From the NCBI RefSeq assembly GCF_900114715.1, contig NZ_FOTY01000001.1:255286-319285 (forward strand): a stretch of DNA of 64,000 nt, read 5' to 3'. This document shows positions 8,173-17,072 of this stretch, piece by piece (within the stretch, counting starts at the first letter, position 1; every line of letters begins with the position of its first letter). Below the pieces are notes generated by a model. It did not search any database. It saw only the letters and a program-made list of their open reading frames with translations, and was not told the origin of the DNA. Source of the DNA: Salibacterium qingdaonense (lineage in GTDB: Bacteria; Bacillota; Bacilli; Bacillales; Marinococcaceae). The translations under genes and the position numbers were made by a program.

Positions 8173-8922
8173 ATGAAAGGTTTTTATACTGCTTTTTCCG
8201 TTGTTGCAGCTGTTGCGGTGCTTGCTGCCTGCGGACAGGGCCCGCAGGAGGAAAACAGCTCCGGCGGAGAGGACATGGAAGTCCAGTCCATTGAAGTGAA
8301 GCCTGATATGCCGCAGAATCCAGAACCGGGAACAGAGGTGGAACTCGCTGCTTCTGTTACGCAGGGGGAAGAAGCGGTAACAGACGCGGATGAAGTTCGT
8401 TTTGAAATCTGGAAAGACGGTGAAAAAGAGAACAGTGAAGAGATTCTTTCGGAAAACAGGGAGGAGAATCGTTATTCCATTCCTTACACGTTTGAAGAGG
8501 AAGGTCTCTACCACGTGACCTCCCACGTCACCGCCCGTGATATGCACAATATGCCGACAACAGAAGTGACCGTCGGCGGTGCAGAAACAGAAAGCGGGGA
8601 TTCCGGCGGGAACGCTGATACAGGTGATCAGCAGCTTGAGATCACCGTAAAGTCTCAGGATATCACGGTAGGACAGCCTTCTGATGTAAGCGTGAAAGTT
8701 CAGCACGAAGGAGAAGCGCTGACAGGAGCGGATGTAACGTTTGACCTGCAGGCGCCGCAGGGAGGATCCACCATCCAGCTTGAAACCGAAGAAAGCGGAA
8801 CCGGCGTCTACACCGGCACGCACATTTTTGAAGCAGCAGGAGAGTATACACTGACTGTCCACGCACAAAACGAAGACGGTCTGCATGAACATGCAGAAAC
8901 AACCATCACCGCCGTGCAGTGA
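8173..8922 (+). CDS. secreted lipoprotein with two YtkA-like domains
   Basis: 249 residues. The N-terminal lipoprotein signal is MKGFYTAFSVVAAVAVLAAC, with lipobox LAAC and the modified cysteine at residue 20. Two similar beta-sandwich domains follow, about residues 37-136 and 155-248. Each has a DxRFxIW/VTFDLQ core and an EGxYxxxxHxxA end, the first with RDMHNMPTTEVTV, as in YtkA/FixH-like domains. They are joined by an acidic Gly/Ser-rich linker. It is probably an exported envelope protein; YtkA-like domains are often linked to copper or oxidase assembly, but no such gene is near. GGAGGAGATG precedes the ATG. Confidence 0.8.
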   Translation: MKGFYTAFSVVAAVAVLAACGQGPQEENSSGGEDMEVQSIEVKPDMPQNPEPGTEVELAASVTQGEEAVTDADEVRFEIWKDGEKENSEEILSENREENRYSIPYTFEEEGLYHVTSHVTARDMHNMPTTEVTVGGAETESGDSGGNADTGDQQLEITVKSQDITVGQPSDVSVKVQHEGEALTGADVTFDLQAPQGGSTIQLETEESGTGVYTGTHIFEAAGEYTLTVHAQNEDGLHEHAETTITAVQ

Positions 8923-8938
8923 TGTTTCATTACCTGGA

Positions 8939-8967
8939 TTGACAGAGTATGGCATGTATTTTACGAT
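8939..8967 (+). promoter_or_regulatory. sigma-A-type promoter of the tenI-thiOSGF operon
   Basis: TTGACA at 8939-8944, a 17-base spacer and TACGAT at 8962-8967, about 50 bases upstream of the TPP aptamer. The second thiamine operon has the same -35 and the same unusual -10 (21392-21421), which strengthens the call. Confidence 0.6.
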
Positions 8968-9017
8968 TGATATACATTCTTTCGTATAGTGAACAAAACA
9001 TGGAATATAGATAAATA

Positions 9018-9111
9018 ACCACTAGGGGTGCCCTTTAGAGGGGCTGAGATTAAAGTAAGCCTTTAAAACTCTTGGAACCTGACCTGGATGATTCCAGCGG
9101 AGGAAAGTGGG
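9018..9111 (+). promoter_or_regulatory. TPP riboswitch (THI box)
   Basis: The conserved THI-box segments are present in order: CCACTAGGGGTGCC, GGGGCTGAGAT, CTTGGAACCTGACCTGGATGA and CGGAGGAAAGTGG. The aptamer binds thiamine pyrophosphate. It is followed at 9135-9168 by a terminator hairpin, so the expected mechanism is transcription termination when TPP is plentiful. The first gene downstream is tenI. Confidence 0.96.
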
Positions 9112-9134
9112 ATGTCGGGGTACTAAGACCCAAC

Positions 9135-9168
9135 ACCGCTTTCCTCCTGACGGGAAGCGGTTTTTTTT
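9135..9168 (+). terminator. regulatory terminator of the first TPP riboswitch
   Basis: ACCGCTTTCC pairs with GGGAAGCGGT and is followed by eight Ts. Its left arm is complementary to part of the aptamer 3' end (GGAAAG), as expected for a terminator/anti-terminator switch. Confidence 0.88.
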
Positions 9169-9205
9169 AGGTTTTTACGATAAAAGAAAGGGGCTGGCAG
9201 AGGGC

Positions 9206-9802
9206 ATGCTCCACGTTATTTCAACAGGCCGGCAGTCTTTTTGGGATTGGCTCGATATTACGGTGCGGATTCATGAAGAGGCAGATTATATTCATATCCG
9301 TGAAAAAACATGGAATGCTGACAGAATCCAGGAAGCCGTGCACCATCTTGAAGAACGGAAGGTGCCGCGGTCAAAGATTATCATTAACAATCACCCGGAA
9401 TTGGCAGCTCATATGGATCTTGCGGGTGTGCATCTCCCGGAAACAAGTCCGTTTCCGCAAGTCCCTTCCTTTTCTGCAAGGAAAGGCTGCTCAGTCCACA
9501 GCAGAGAAGCAGCCGTCCGGAAAGAACAGGAGGGCGCGGATTACCTTTTTTTCGGCCATATTTTTGAAACAGACAGTAAAGCGGGAAAACCTGCAAGAGG
9601 GCTTCATGACCTTCGAGAGCTGACAGCGGCCGTTTCGATTCCGGTGACAGCCATCGGTGGAATTACGCCGGATAATGCCGCCCGCTGCCTGGAACAAGGT
9701 GCTTCCGGTGTGGCAGTTATGTCCGGGATATATGAAGCTCTTGATCCGAAAACGGCAGTACAGGCTTACCGGGGCGCTTTACCAAAAGGAGGCAGAACAT
9801 GA
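9206..9802 (+). CDS. tenI: thiazole tautomerase TenI
   Basis: 198 residues, a (beta/alpha)8 barrel of the ThiE/TenI superfamily. It carries the TenI-type motif ADYLFFGHIFETDSKAG with the catalytic histidine, ARGL just after it, and phosphate-binding AIGGITPDNAARCLEQGASGVAVMSGI at the C-terminal end. TenI aromatises the thiazole phosphate carboxylate made by ThiG. The reading frame extends upstream into the riboswitch, but the ATG at 9206 gives the normal N-terminus MLHVISTG. It overlaps thiO by four bases. ThiE proper is encoded separately at 23363-23998, which supports the TenI assignment. Confidence 0.9.
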   Translation: MLHVISTGRQSFWDWLDITVRIHEEADYIHIREKTWNADRIQEAVHHLEERKVPRSKIIINNHPELAAHMDLAGVHLPETSPFPQVPSFSARKGCSVHSREAAVRKEQEGADYLFFGHIFETDSKAGKPARGLHDLRELTAAVSIPVTAIGGITPDNAARCLEQGASGVAVMSGIYEALDPKTAVQAYRGALPKGGRT

Positions 9803-10947
9803 TAAAGATGTACGATGTACTCGTAATCGGCGGAGGCATTAACGGCTGCTCGATTGCATACCAGACCGCTTCCCGGAACCGGCGGACGGCAGTGCTTGAA
9901 AAAAATACAGTCGGTTCGGAAGCATCAAGTGCTGCAGCCGGTATGCTCGGTGCACAGTCGGAATTGGAAGAGTACAGTCCATTTTTTGAGTTTGCCAGAC
10001 GCAGCCGGGACATGTTTCCGGAATTAGTGCCGGAACTGGAAGAGAAATCCGGAACCGCCGTTTCGTACATTCAAAACGGTATGGTCAAAATAGCCGACAC
10101 CCCTGCGGAACAACAACGTCTGGAACGGATGTACTATTTTCAGAAGCAGGCAGGGGAGCACGTGGAATGGCTGCAGCCGGAAGTGGTGAAAACCATCGAC
10201 AGCAGTATCACCGGGGATCACTATGGAGCCCTTTATATTCAGGGGGACGGCCAGGTAAAAGCTCCGGAACTGACGAAAGCATACGCAGGAGCAGCTGTCC
10301 GGGAAGGAGCCGATTTTTATGAATACACTCCCGCTCTGGAATTCATTTATGAAAACGGCCGCGTCACCGGAGTGGAAACACCTCAGGGGCGGTTTTATGC
10401 CGATCAGATTGTACTGGCGGGGGGAGCCTGGTCACGCTTTATTCCGCCTTTTGGTGGAGAACTTCCTCCGCTCATCCCTGTTAAAGGAGAATGCGTAGGG
10501 CTTCATTCGGCCGTGCCGATTCTGGAGAAAACCGTGCATGCATCCGATTTTTATATCGTTCCCAAGCCCGGTGGTTCTATTGTCATCGGAGCGACCGAAA
10601 GGGAAGGGGAAATGGGAAAAGAAGTAAGTGCTGAAGCCGTGCAGCACCTGCTTCATAAAGCATGCCGGCTTGTTCCGGGTCTCAGCCGCGCATCGTGGCA
10701 GTGTGCCTGGAGCGGGGTCCGGCCGCAGTCTGCGGACCATAAACCGTATCTCGGCCAAACGGCTTTTGACGGATTGTGGATGGCAGCTGGTCATTACAGG
10801 AATGGCATTCTGCTGTCTGCGCTCACCGGAACGTGGATGGCTGATTTACTGGAAGGAAAGACAGAAGAGCAGGAGTGGGTGGAAGCCTTCTCGCCGCGGC
10901 GCCGTATTAATCGAAAGGAGGAAGAAATCATTGGAGCTGATTATTAA
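9799..10947 (+). CDS. thiO: glycine oxidase ThiO
   Basis: 382 residues, FAD-dependent oxidase of the DAO family. The dinucleotide motif VLVIGGGINGCSIAYQTA is at residues 6-23. The middle has GDGQVKAPEL, and the C-terminal FAD site reads AWSGVRPQSADHKPYLG followed by GHYRNGILLSALTG. It oxidises glycine to the imine used by ThiG for thiazole formation. It starts four bases inside tenI behind AAAAGGAGG, and its last 17 bases overlap thiS. Confidence 0.94.
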   Translation: MIKMYDVLVIGGGINGCSIAYQTASRNRRTAVLEKNTVGSEASSAAAGMLGAQSELEEYSPFFEFARRSRDMFPELVPELEEKSGTAVSYIQNGMVKIADTPAEQQRLERMYYFQKQAGEHVEWLQPEVVKTIDSSITGDHYGALYIQGDGQVKAPELTKAYAGAAVREGADFYEYTPALEFIYENGRVTGVETPQGRFYADQIVLAGGAWSRFIPPFGGELPPLIPVKGECVGLHSAVPILEKTVHASDFYIVPKPGGSIVIGATEREGEMGKEVSAEAVQHLLHKACRLVPGLSRASWQCAWSGVRPQSADHKPYLGQTAFDGLWMAAGHYRNGILLSALTGTWMADLLEGKTEEQEWVEAFSPRRRINRKEEEIIGADY

Positions 10948-11134
10948 CGGAACAGCCCGTGACATTCCTGAAGATAGAAAAACCGTAGGAAGTCTCGTAG
11001 AACATCTGCAGCTTGGCGGAAAAAAAGCCGTCGTAGAACGAAACGGAACCATTATCAAAAAAGATAAACATGACGAGGAACCGGTCGAAGAAGGAGATAA
11101 GCTGGAAATTGTCCATTTTGTTGGGGGAGGATGA
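10931..11134 (+). CDS. thiS: sulfur carrier protein ThiS
   Basis: 67 residues with a ubiquitin-like fold, starting MELIINGTARDIPE and ending VHFVGGG. The C-terminal Gly-Gly is adenylated by ThiF and converted to the thiocarboxylate that gives sulfur to the thiazole. The start is a TTG at 10931, seven bases after GAAAGGAGGAAG (10913-10924) and inside the end of thiO. A longer frame upstream overlaps thiO coding sequence and is not used. The overlap suggests translational coupling. Confidence 0.93.
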   Translation: MELIINGTARDIPEDRKTVGSLVEHLQLGGKKAVVERNGTIIKKDKHDEEPVEEGDKLEIVHFVGGG

Positions 11135-11140
11135 CAAAGT

Positions 11141-11908
11141 ATGTTGAGAATAGGAGATTATTCGTTTAAGTCCCGGCTTTTTCTCGGGACCGGAAAATAT
11201 AAGGATGCCCGGACGCAGAAAGAGGCGGTTCAGGCTTCAGAAACGGAAGTGCTGACATTTGCGGTACGGAGAATGAATTTATTTGATGAAAGCCAGCCTG
11301 ATCCGTTTGAAAGCATGGATCTTTCAGGATTCCGTCTGCTTCCGAATACAGCCGGAGCCAAAACAGCGGAAGAAGCGGTGCGGGTAGCTCATATTGCCGC
11401 GGCGGCTGACATGTGCGATATGATCAAAGTGGAAGTGATCGGCTGTGACAAAACACTGCTTCCCGATCCCGTGGAAACAATCAAAGCATCCGAAACGCTG
11501 CTTGAAGAAGGATACACGGTGCTTGCTTACACGTCGGATGATGTTGTTTTGGCCAGACGACTGCAGGATCTCGGTGTACACGCGGTCATGCCGGGCGCTG
11601 CACCTATCGGAACCGGACTTGGTATTATTAATCCGTATAACTTGTCCCATATCGTGGAGCAGGCGGATGTGCCGGTTATTGTGGATGCCGGCATCGGCAG
11701 TCCGAAAGACGCGGCTCAGGCGATGGAACTTGGCGCAGATGGTATTTTGCTTAATACTGCTGTATCCGGCGCAGAGGATCCGGTGAAAATGGCAGAAGCC
11801 ATGAAATACGGTTTGGAAGCAGGAAAACTTGGATATGAAGCCGGACGTATCGAGAAGAAGTATTACGCGCAGGCAACGAGCCCTACGGAAGGATTGAGCC
11901 GGCTGTGA
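11141..11908 (+). CDS. thiG: thiazole synthase ThiG
   Basis: 255 residues, the full family length. The Schiff-base lysine lies in the conserved [18 protein letters not shown] region. [42 protein letters not shown] and [32 protein letters not shown] are the family signatures. It condenses deoxyxylulose phosphate, the ThiO imine and ThiS thiocarboxylate. It begins six bases after the thiS stop and ends overlapping thiF (TGATG). Confidence 0.96.
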   Translation: MLRIGDYSFKSRLFLGTGKYKDARTQKEAVQASETEVLTFAVRRMNLFDESQPDPFESMDLSGFRLLPNTAGAKTAEEAVRVAHIAAAADMCDMIKVEVIGCDKTLLPDPVETIKASETLLEEGYTVLAYTSDDVVLARRLQDLGVHAVMPGAAPIGTGLGIINPYNLSHIVEQADVPVIVDAGIGSPKDAAQAMELGADGILLNTAVSGAEDPVKMAEAMKYGLEAGKLGYEAGRIEKKYYAQATSPTEGLSRL

Positions 11909-12921
11909 TGGAAAACCGTTATTCCCGTCAGACAATGTTCTCCGGAATAGGCAGGGATGGCCAGAAGCTTCTTCTCGACAAACACGTTCTTATCGTGGGT
12001 GCCGGCGCTCTCGGCAGTGCAGCCGCTGAAACACTGGCACGCGCCGGGGTCGGTTATATCACAATCATTGATCGGGATTATGTGGAATACAGCAATCTGA
12101 ACCGACAGCAGCTCTATACAGAAAACGATGCCGCGCGTCCGATGCCCAAAGCCCGTGCCGCTAAAGAGAGACTGGAAGCGGTGAACTCGGAAATAACCAT
12201 TGAAGCGGTTATCGGGGAAGCGGATCCGGCGTTTCTGGAGAATCTTGGCTCAGTCGATGTTATGATCGATGCGCTTGATAATTTTGATACCCGCATGCTT
12301 CTCAATGATTTTTCGCAGAAGCACGGCATTCCCTGGGTATACGGTGCATGTGTTGGAAGTTACGGGCTGACGTATACCATCCTTCCGGGAGAGTCGGCGT
12401 GTCTGCACTGTCTGATGGAAGATATCCCGCTTGACGGCGAAACCTGTGATACGGTGGGCATTATCGCCCCGGCGGTGCAGATGGTCAGCTCTCATCAGAC
12501 GACTGAAGCGATGAAGATTTTGACGAAGCAGCCGGACAAATCAAGAAAAACATTATTGTCTTTTGATCTATGGTCGAATGAAAGATCTGAAGTACAGGTG
12601 GAGGCGCTGAAAAAAGCAGACTGCCCGTCGTGTGGAGAACAGGCGCATTACCCTTTTCTGCAGTATGAAAACCGTGCGAAGTCAGAAGTGCTCTGCGGAA
12701 GGGACGCCGTTCAGGTCCGGCCTGGATCACGGCAGTATATCTCACTTCCTGATCTGAAAAACCGGTACGAAAATCAGATTCAAAAGGAGAATCCGTATCT
12801 TTTGGTGCTGCAGCTTGAAGATAAACGCTTCGTTATCTTCGAGGACGGCCGCACCATCATTCACGGTGAGAATGATAAGGCAAAGGCCCGGACCCTGTAC
12901 CAGAAGTATATCGGCGGATAA
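11908..12921 (+). CDS. thiF: ThiS/MoaD-adenylating enzyme ThiF
   Basis: 337 residues of the E1-like ThiF/MoeB family. VLIVGAGALGSAAAETLARAGVG is the ATP-binding glycine motif, DRDYVEYSNLNRQQLYTE is the adenylation region, and the two zinc pairs are CLHC and CPSC. The C-terminal 85 residues look like a shortened rhodanese-type extension without an obvious active cysteine loop. The ATG at 11908 overlaps the thiG stop; a GTG one codon upstream is possible. The position in a thi operon favours ThiF over MoeB, although it could serve MoaD too, since moaC is present in this genome. Confidence 0.9.
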   Translation: MENRYSRQTMFSGIGRDGQKLLLDKHVLIVGAGALGSAAAETLARAGVGYITIIDRDYVEYSNLNRQQLYTENDAARPMPKARAAKERLEAVNSEITIEAVIGEADPAFLENLGSVDVMIDALDNFDTRMLLNDFSQKHGIPWVYGACVGSYGLTYTILPGESACLHCLMEDIPLDGETCDTVGIIAPAVQMVSSHQTTEAMKILTKQPDKSRKTLLSFDLWSNERSEVQVEALKKADCPSCGEQAHYPFLQYENRAKSEVLCGRDAVQVRPGSRQYISLPDLKNRYENQIQKENPYLLVLQLEDKRFVIFEDGRTIIHGENDKAKARTLYQKYIGG

Positions 12922-12937
12922 ATCAGAAAGAAAGAAG

Positions 12938-13218
12938 GAGTCTGGGACAAAACCTATATAAGATAGAAAAATGCCGAACGATTTTTTAAAATCGTTCGGC
13001 ATTTTTCGTTGCTGAGACAAACCGCTGCGCCAAAATGCTTCGCTTTCCGCGGGCACGGCTCAAGCCTCCTCGGAAGAAAACCGCTTCCTGCGGGGTCTTG
13101 AGACTCGTGCTGTTCCCGCAGGAGTCGAAGCATTTTGGCTCCGCTGCAATTAGACTGTTGAGCAACGATGCAAGACATTCGTGTTGTCCTCCACCTATTT
13201 TACTTTTGTCCCAGACTC
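12938..13218. mobile_element. 281-bp foldback (MITE-like) element with 15-bp terminal inverted repeats
   Basis: Perfect terminal inverted repeats: GAGTCTGGGACAAAA at 12938-12952 and TTTTGTCCCAGACTC at 13204-13218. Just inside, CGTTGCT and a CGCTGC...CCAAAATGCTTCG block recur as the inverse in the right half, so most of the element can fold on itself. The left part has a strong hairpin (12967-13006). No transposase reading frame is present. A roughly 106-bp part recurs in inverse orientation at 44899-45004 with about 90% identity by eye, and a degenerate part at 24103-24165. This is a dispersed, non-autonomous repeat. Confidence 0.75.
12967..13006. terminator. bidirectional terminator inside the foldback element, ending the thi operon
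   Basis: AAAAATGCCGAACGATTTT pairs with AAAATCGTTCGGCATTTTT around a three-base loop. It is 45 bases after the thiF stop, so the repeat element appears to have supplied the operon terminator. Confidence 0.9.
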
Positions 13219-13375
13219 TTTCATTAGGAAGTGGAACCCCCTGCTGGAGGTAACGCACCATACCTTTCTTAAGAGACAGACGGAAAACAGATGGACAAGA
13301 TGCGCGCGTCGAAGCTGCAGACACGAAAATACTTAACAAAAACAGAGAAATATATAGTTTTTGTTAAAGTTGGTT
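13219..13375. other. intergenic stretch with an inverted repeat upstream of sqdB
   Basis: No gene is visible between the foldback element and the sqdB promoter. TTAACAAAAAC at 13333-13343 is repeated as GTTTTTGTTAA at 13357-13367, a perfect 11-bp inverted repeat around 13 AT-rich bases. It could be a binding site or a weak terminator for the other strand. The remainder (13219-13330) shows nothing recognisable. Confidence 0.5.
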
Positions 13376-13431
13376 TTCATTAAATATTCAATTGAATTTG
13401 ACACATACATTGATATAGAAAATGTTATAAT
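13364..13431 (+). promoter_or_regulatory. sqdB promoter with PhoP-box-like direct repeats
   Basis: TATAAT at 13426-13431 lacks a good -35 at normal spacing. Upstream are hexamers in regular phase: TTAAAG (13364), TTCATT (13376), TTCAAT (13387), TTGACA (13398) and TTGATA (13410), at spacings of 12, 11, 11 and 12 bases. Bacillus PhoP binds direct repeats of TT(A/T/C)ACA every 11 bases, covering roughly -20 to -60, which is where these lie. The match to the hexamer consensus is loose, so this is an inference. Confidence 0.5.
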
Positions 13432-13577
13432 GTCAAAGAAAGTTTAAGATGACCCAGTAGTGTTTGCCGATAACATTTGCGAAAAGGACTGGAACATGAT
13501 ACCTTTTCTTTGGTATCATCAGCAGGTATAAGAATCTGCCATTATAGATGGCGTTTCATATATCCATTGAATATTAA

Positions 13578-14747
<1,170 letters not shown>

Positions 14748-14767
14748 AGAAACTGGGAGTGACCTCC

Positions 14768-15910
14768 TTGAAGATCGCGATTGTAACGGAAACATTTTTA
14801 CCCTCCACAGACGGGATTGTTACCAGACTGACCGCTTGTATTAAATGGCTTCACCGCGCGGGTCACAACGTTTTGATCATTGCTCCGGATCTCGGGGTGG
14901 ATGAATTTGACGGCGCCCCCGTCAAAGGCGTTGCGGCGCGGACCCTGCCTTTTTACAGATCGAAGCAGTTTGCGCTTCCGAACCGGGTCGTAAAAGAGTA
15001 TCTGGAAGACTATAATCCTGATGTGGTTCATGTCGTGAATCCTGCGATTCTCGGATATTCAGGCGTGAAATATGCGCGCCGGCTCGAGTACCCGCTCGTT
15101 GCCTCCTACCATACAAATGTTGCGCAGTATCTGGATTATTACCATCTTTCCCCTTTTAAAGGAGTAACATGGTGGTATTTCCGCAAGCTTCATAACCAAG
15201 CTGACCTGAATATCTGTACGTCGCAGACCGTTCAGGAAGAGTTGGTTTCCCGGAATTTTTGGAATGTGCATGTATGGAAACGAGGCGTGGATACCGAAAA
15301 TTTTCATCCTGGTAATTACAGTACTGACATGAGAGAAAAGCTGAGCGACGGCAGAACCGGAGATAAACTGCTTTTGTATGTCGGCAGGCTGGCTCCGGAA
15401 AAAGAGATCGAGAAAATCCGTTCGGTGCTCGAAGCATCGGATGAATTTTCCCTTGCTATTGTCGGCGACGGCCCGCACCGACAGCCTCTTGAAAGGCATT
15501 TTGAAGGTACAAAAACGGTATTTACCGGTTTCATGCATGGAGAGGAATTGGCGCAGGCCTATGCTTCTTCGGATGTGTTTGTGTTTCCATCCACAACGGA
15601 AACACTTGGTCTTGTCATACTGGAGGCGATGGCTTCCGGTCTGCCTCTTGTGGCAGCGCGGAGCGGTCCGACATGTGAACAGATAGAGGATGAACGGACC
15701 GGACTGCTTTATGATGCAGAGAAAGATGGTCATTTTGTCGATACGGTGCGCCGTTTTGAAGATGAAACGCTGCGTCGACGACTGGCAGCCAATGCCCGTA
15801 AAGATATAGGTGAATTCGGCTGGTCGGAAGCGGCAAGCCAGCTGCTGGAATTATATAATGAAGCGGTTGGATTGGATGAGGCTGCCCGGAAAAAAGAAGA
15901 ACTAACGTAG
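14768..15910 (+). CDS. sqdX: GT4 glycosyltransferase, probable sulfoquinovosyl-diacylglycerol synthase SqdX
   Basis: 380 residues with GT-B fold. MKIAIVTETFLPSTDGIVTRL is the N-terminal acceptor domain start. YVGRLAPEKEIE (about 200-211) and the donor-site ETLGLVILEAMASG (E-x7-E) mark the nucleotide-sugar domain. It would transfer sulfoquinovose from UDP to diacylglycerol at the membrane. The start is chosen as the TTG at 14768, with GGGAG (14755-14759) eight bases upstream; a GTG at 14759 falls inside that site. Adjacency to sqdB gives the substrate assignment; alone it could be an alpha-mannosyltransferase-like GT4. Confidence 0.85.
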   Translation: MKIAIVTETFLPSTDGIVTRLTACIKWLHRAGHNVLIIAPDLGVDEFDGAPVKGVAARTLPFYRSKQFALPNRVVKEYLEDYNPDVVHVVNPAILGYSGVKYARRLEYPLVASYHTNVAQYLDYYHLSPFKGVTWWYFRKLHNQADLNICTSQTVQEELVSRNFWNVHVWKRGVDTENFHPGNYSTDMREKLSDGRTGDKLLLYVGRLAPEKEIEKIRSVLEASDEFSLAIVGDGPHRQPLERHFEGTKTVFTGFMHGEELAQAYASSDVFVFPSTTETLGLVILEAMASGLPLVAARSGPTCEQIEDERTGLLYDAEKDGHFVDTVRRFEDETLRRRLAANARKDIGEFGWSEAASQLLELYNEAVGLDEAARKKEELT

Positions 15911-15951
15911 CGCACGCCCTCTGATCCAGTCATTGGAATAGAAGGGGTATC

Positions 15952-16407
15952 ATGGCGAAGAAAGAACAGAAAAAAGGTCCATTTCAGTTCATGCAGTTCA
16001 GTGTTATCGGCCTCACCAATGCAGGAGTCGATATCGGAACGCTGAACCTGCTTCTGCTCTTGTTTCCGACCGATGAACGGGGGCTGCTGGCTCTTTTTAA
16101 TACCATCGCCTATTCCCTTGCAGTGGCGAACAGTTATTTCTGGAATGTGATGATCACATTCCGCAACTCCGCCGAGGGAAGCCGGCGGCAGAGGTTGATG
16201 TTCATTCTGCAGGGCATCGTCAGTCTTGGAGTGAACAACATCGTGTTTCTGGGAGCCAATCAGCTGCTGGAATGGGCAGGTATACCGAGATGGCTGCGTT
16301 ATAATGCGGCCAAGGGATGCGCAATGTTTTTATCCTTCACGGCCAGTTTTTTTATGATCAAGTTTTTTGTATTCCAGGACACCGACCGGAAATTTTTCCG
16401 TAAATAG
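15952..16407 (+). CDS. GtrA-family membrane protein
   Basis: 151 residues with four membrane helices. It starts with a basic cytoplasmic tail (MAKKEQKKGP), then FQFMQFSVIGLTNAGVDIGTLNLLLLL and the typical GtrA segments SLAVANSYFWNVMITFR and FLSFTASFFMIKFFVFQ. GtrA proteins are thought to flip polyprenol-linked or other lipid-linked sugars, or to act as membrane partners of glycosyltransferases. Its place 41 bases after sqdX suggests a part in moving or making the sulfolipid, an inference. AAGGGGTATC precedes the ATG. Confidence 0.85.
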   Translation: MAKKEQKKGPFQFMQFSVIGLTNAGVDIGTLNLLLLLFPTDERGLLALFNTIAYSLAVANSYFWNVMITFRNSAEGSRRQRLMFILQGIVSLGVNNIVFLGANQLLEWAGIPRWLRYNAAKGCAMFLSFTASFFMIKFFVFQDTDRKFFRK

Positions 16408-16410
16408 CAG

Positions 16411-16447
16411 AAAAAAAGGGGGTGCCAAAAAGGCAGTCCCTTTCTTT
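16411..16447 (+). terminator. terminator of the sqdB-sqdX-gtrA operon
   Basis: AAAGGGGGTGCC pairs with GGCAGTCCCTTT (one or two mismatches) around five As, followed by CTTTG. It is a few bases after the gtrA-like stop. Confidence 0.7.
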
Positions 16448-16571
16448 GTACGGAACAGGGTGTAACGATTCCAGCTGTTTGTAATAAAATAAAAAGGGAT
16501 CACGAAAAATTTATCGAAGAATGTAGTACTGCCTTACTTACTTAAGGTGCAATGTATAAAAGGGGGATGAC

Positions 16572-17042
16572 ATGACAGATCGAGAGCCGGTTCATTTATA
16601 TCTTTCAAGGTATCAGGAACATATTGCGTATTTACAGGAAACCGGACAGGAATCGCCGGGGTGGCGTGAACTCCGGGAAGAAGAACTGCCCGGTTTTCTG
16701 CAGGTGAAAGATTCCAGCATTCAGGTGGAGACAGAGTCGATTGTCCGGGATTTTGCCGAAGAGGGCACCTGGAAACAGGGCAGTATGCTTCATATCCGGC
16801 TTGAACTGACTGATGGCACGAAACTGGCGATGCACGGGTACTATGTTCCTTCCAGAGAGGACTGGTATCCGGATGAGAATCCTATGATTCATAAAAGCAG
16901 CCGGTGCGGCTACTGCCAGTCCATTATCGGGCTCGTCCGGCAGAAAGATTTGAATGATGAACTATGCATGCTCCCTCTGCCGGAGAAAAAGTATCTTTTT
17001 GAAACGGTTCTCAAGCGGCATCAAGAGGAGCTTTACGAATAA
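16572..17042 (+). CDS. hypothetical cytoplasmic protein
   Basis: 156 residues, not recognised. It is acidic and soluble, with no signal peptide or membrane helix. It starts MTDREPVHLYLSRYQEHIAYLQ and has a central beta-rich part (LHIRLELTDGTKLAMHGYYVP), then SSRCGYCQSIIGLV with a single C-x2-C pair, and a helical C-terminus. AAAGGGGGATG at 16559-16569 sets the ATG. It lies 165 bases after the sulfolipid operon terminator and 30 bases before glycerate kinase, so it is probably co-transcribed with the latter. No function is offered. Confidence 0.65.
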   Translation: MTDREPVHLYLSRYQEHIAYLQETGQESPGWRELREEELPGFLQVKDSSIQVETESIVRDFAEEGTWKQGSMLHIRLELTDGTKLAMHGYYVPSREDWYPDENPMIHKSSRCGYCQSIIGLVRQKDLNDELCMLPLPEKKYLFETVLKRHQEELYE

Positions 17043-17072
17043 CATGATTATTCGAGAACAGGAGCGAAGCGT

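Noticed and set aside
8122-8955. 277-codon frame opposite the YtkA-like lipoprotein
   Set aside because: Antisense shadow of a clear lipoprotein gene; composition is Cys/Phe/Arg-rich and unlike a real protein.
16458-16500. SigB-like promoter GTTTGT-N13-GGGATC ahead of the hypothetical gene
   Set aside because: The -10 part departs from GGGWAW at two positions, so it is not better than chance in AT-rich DNA.
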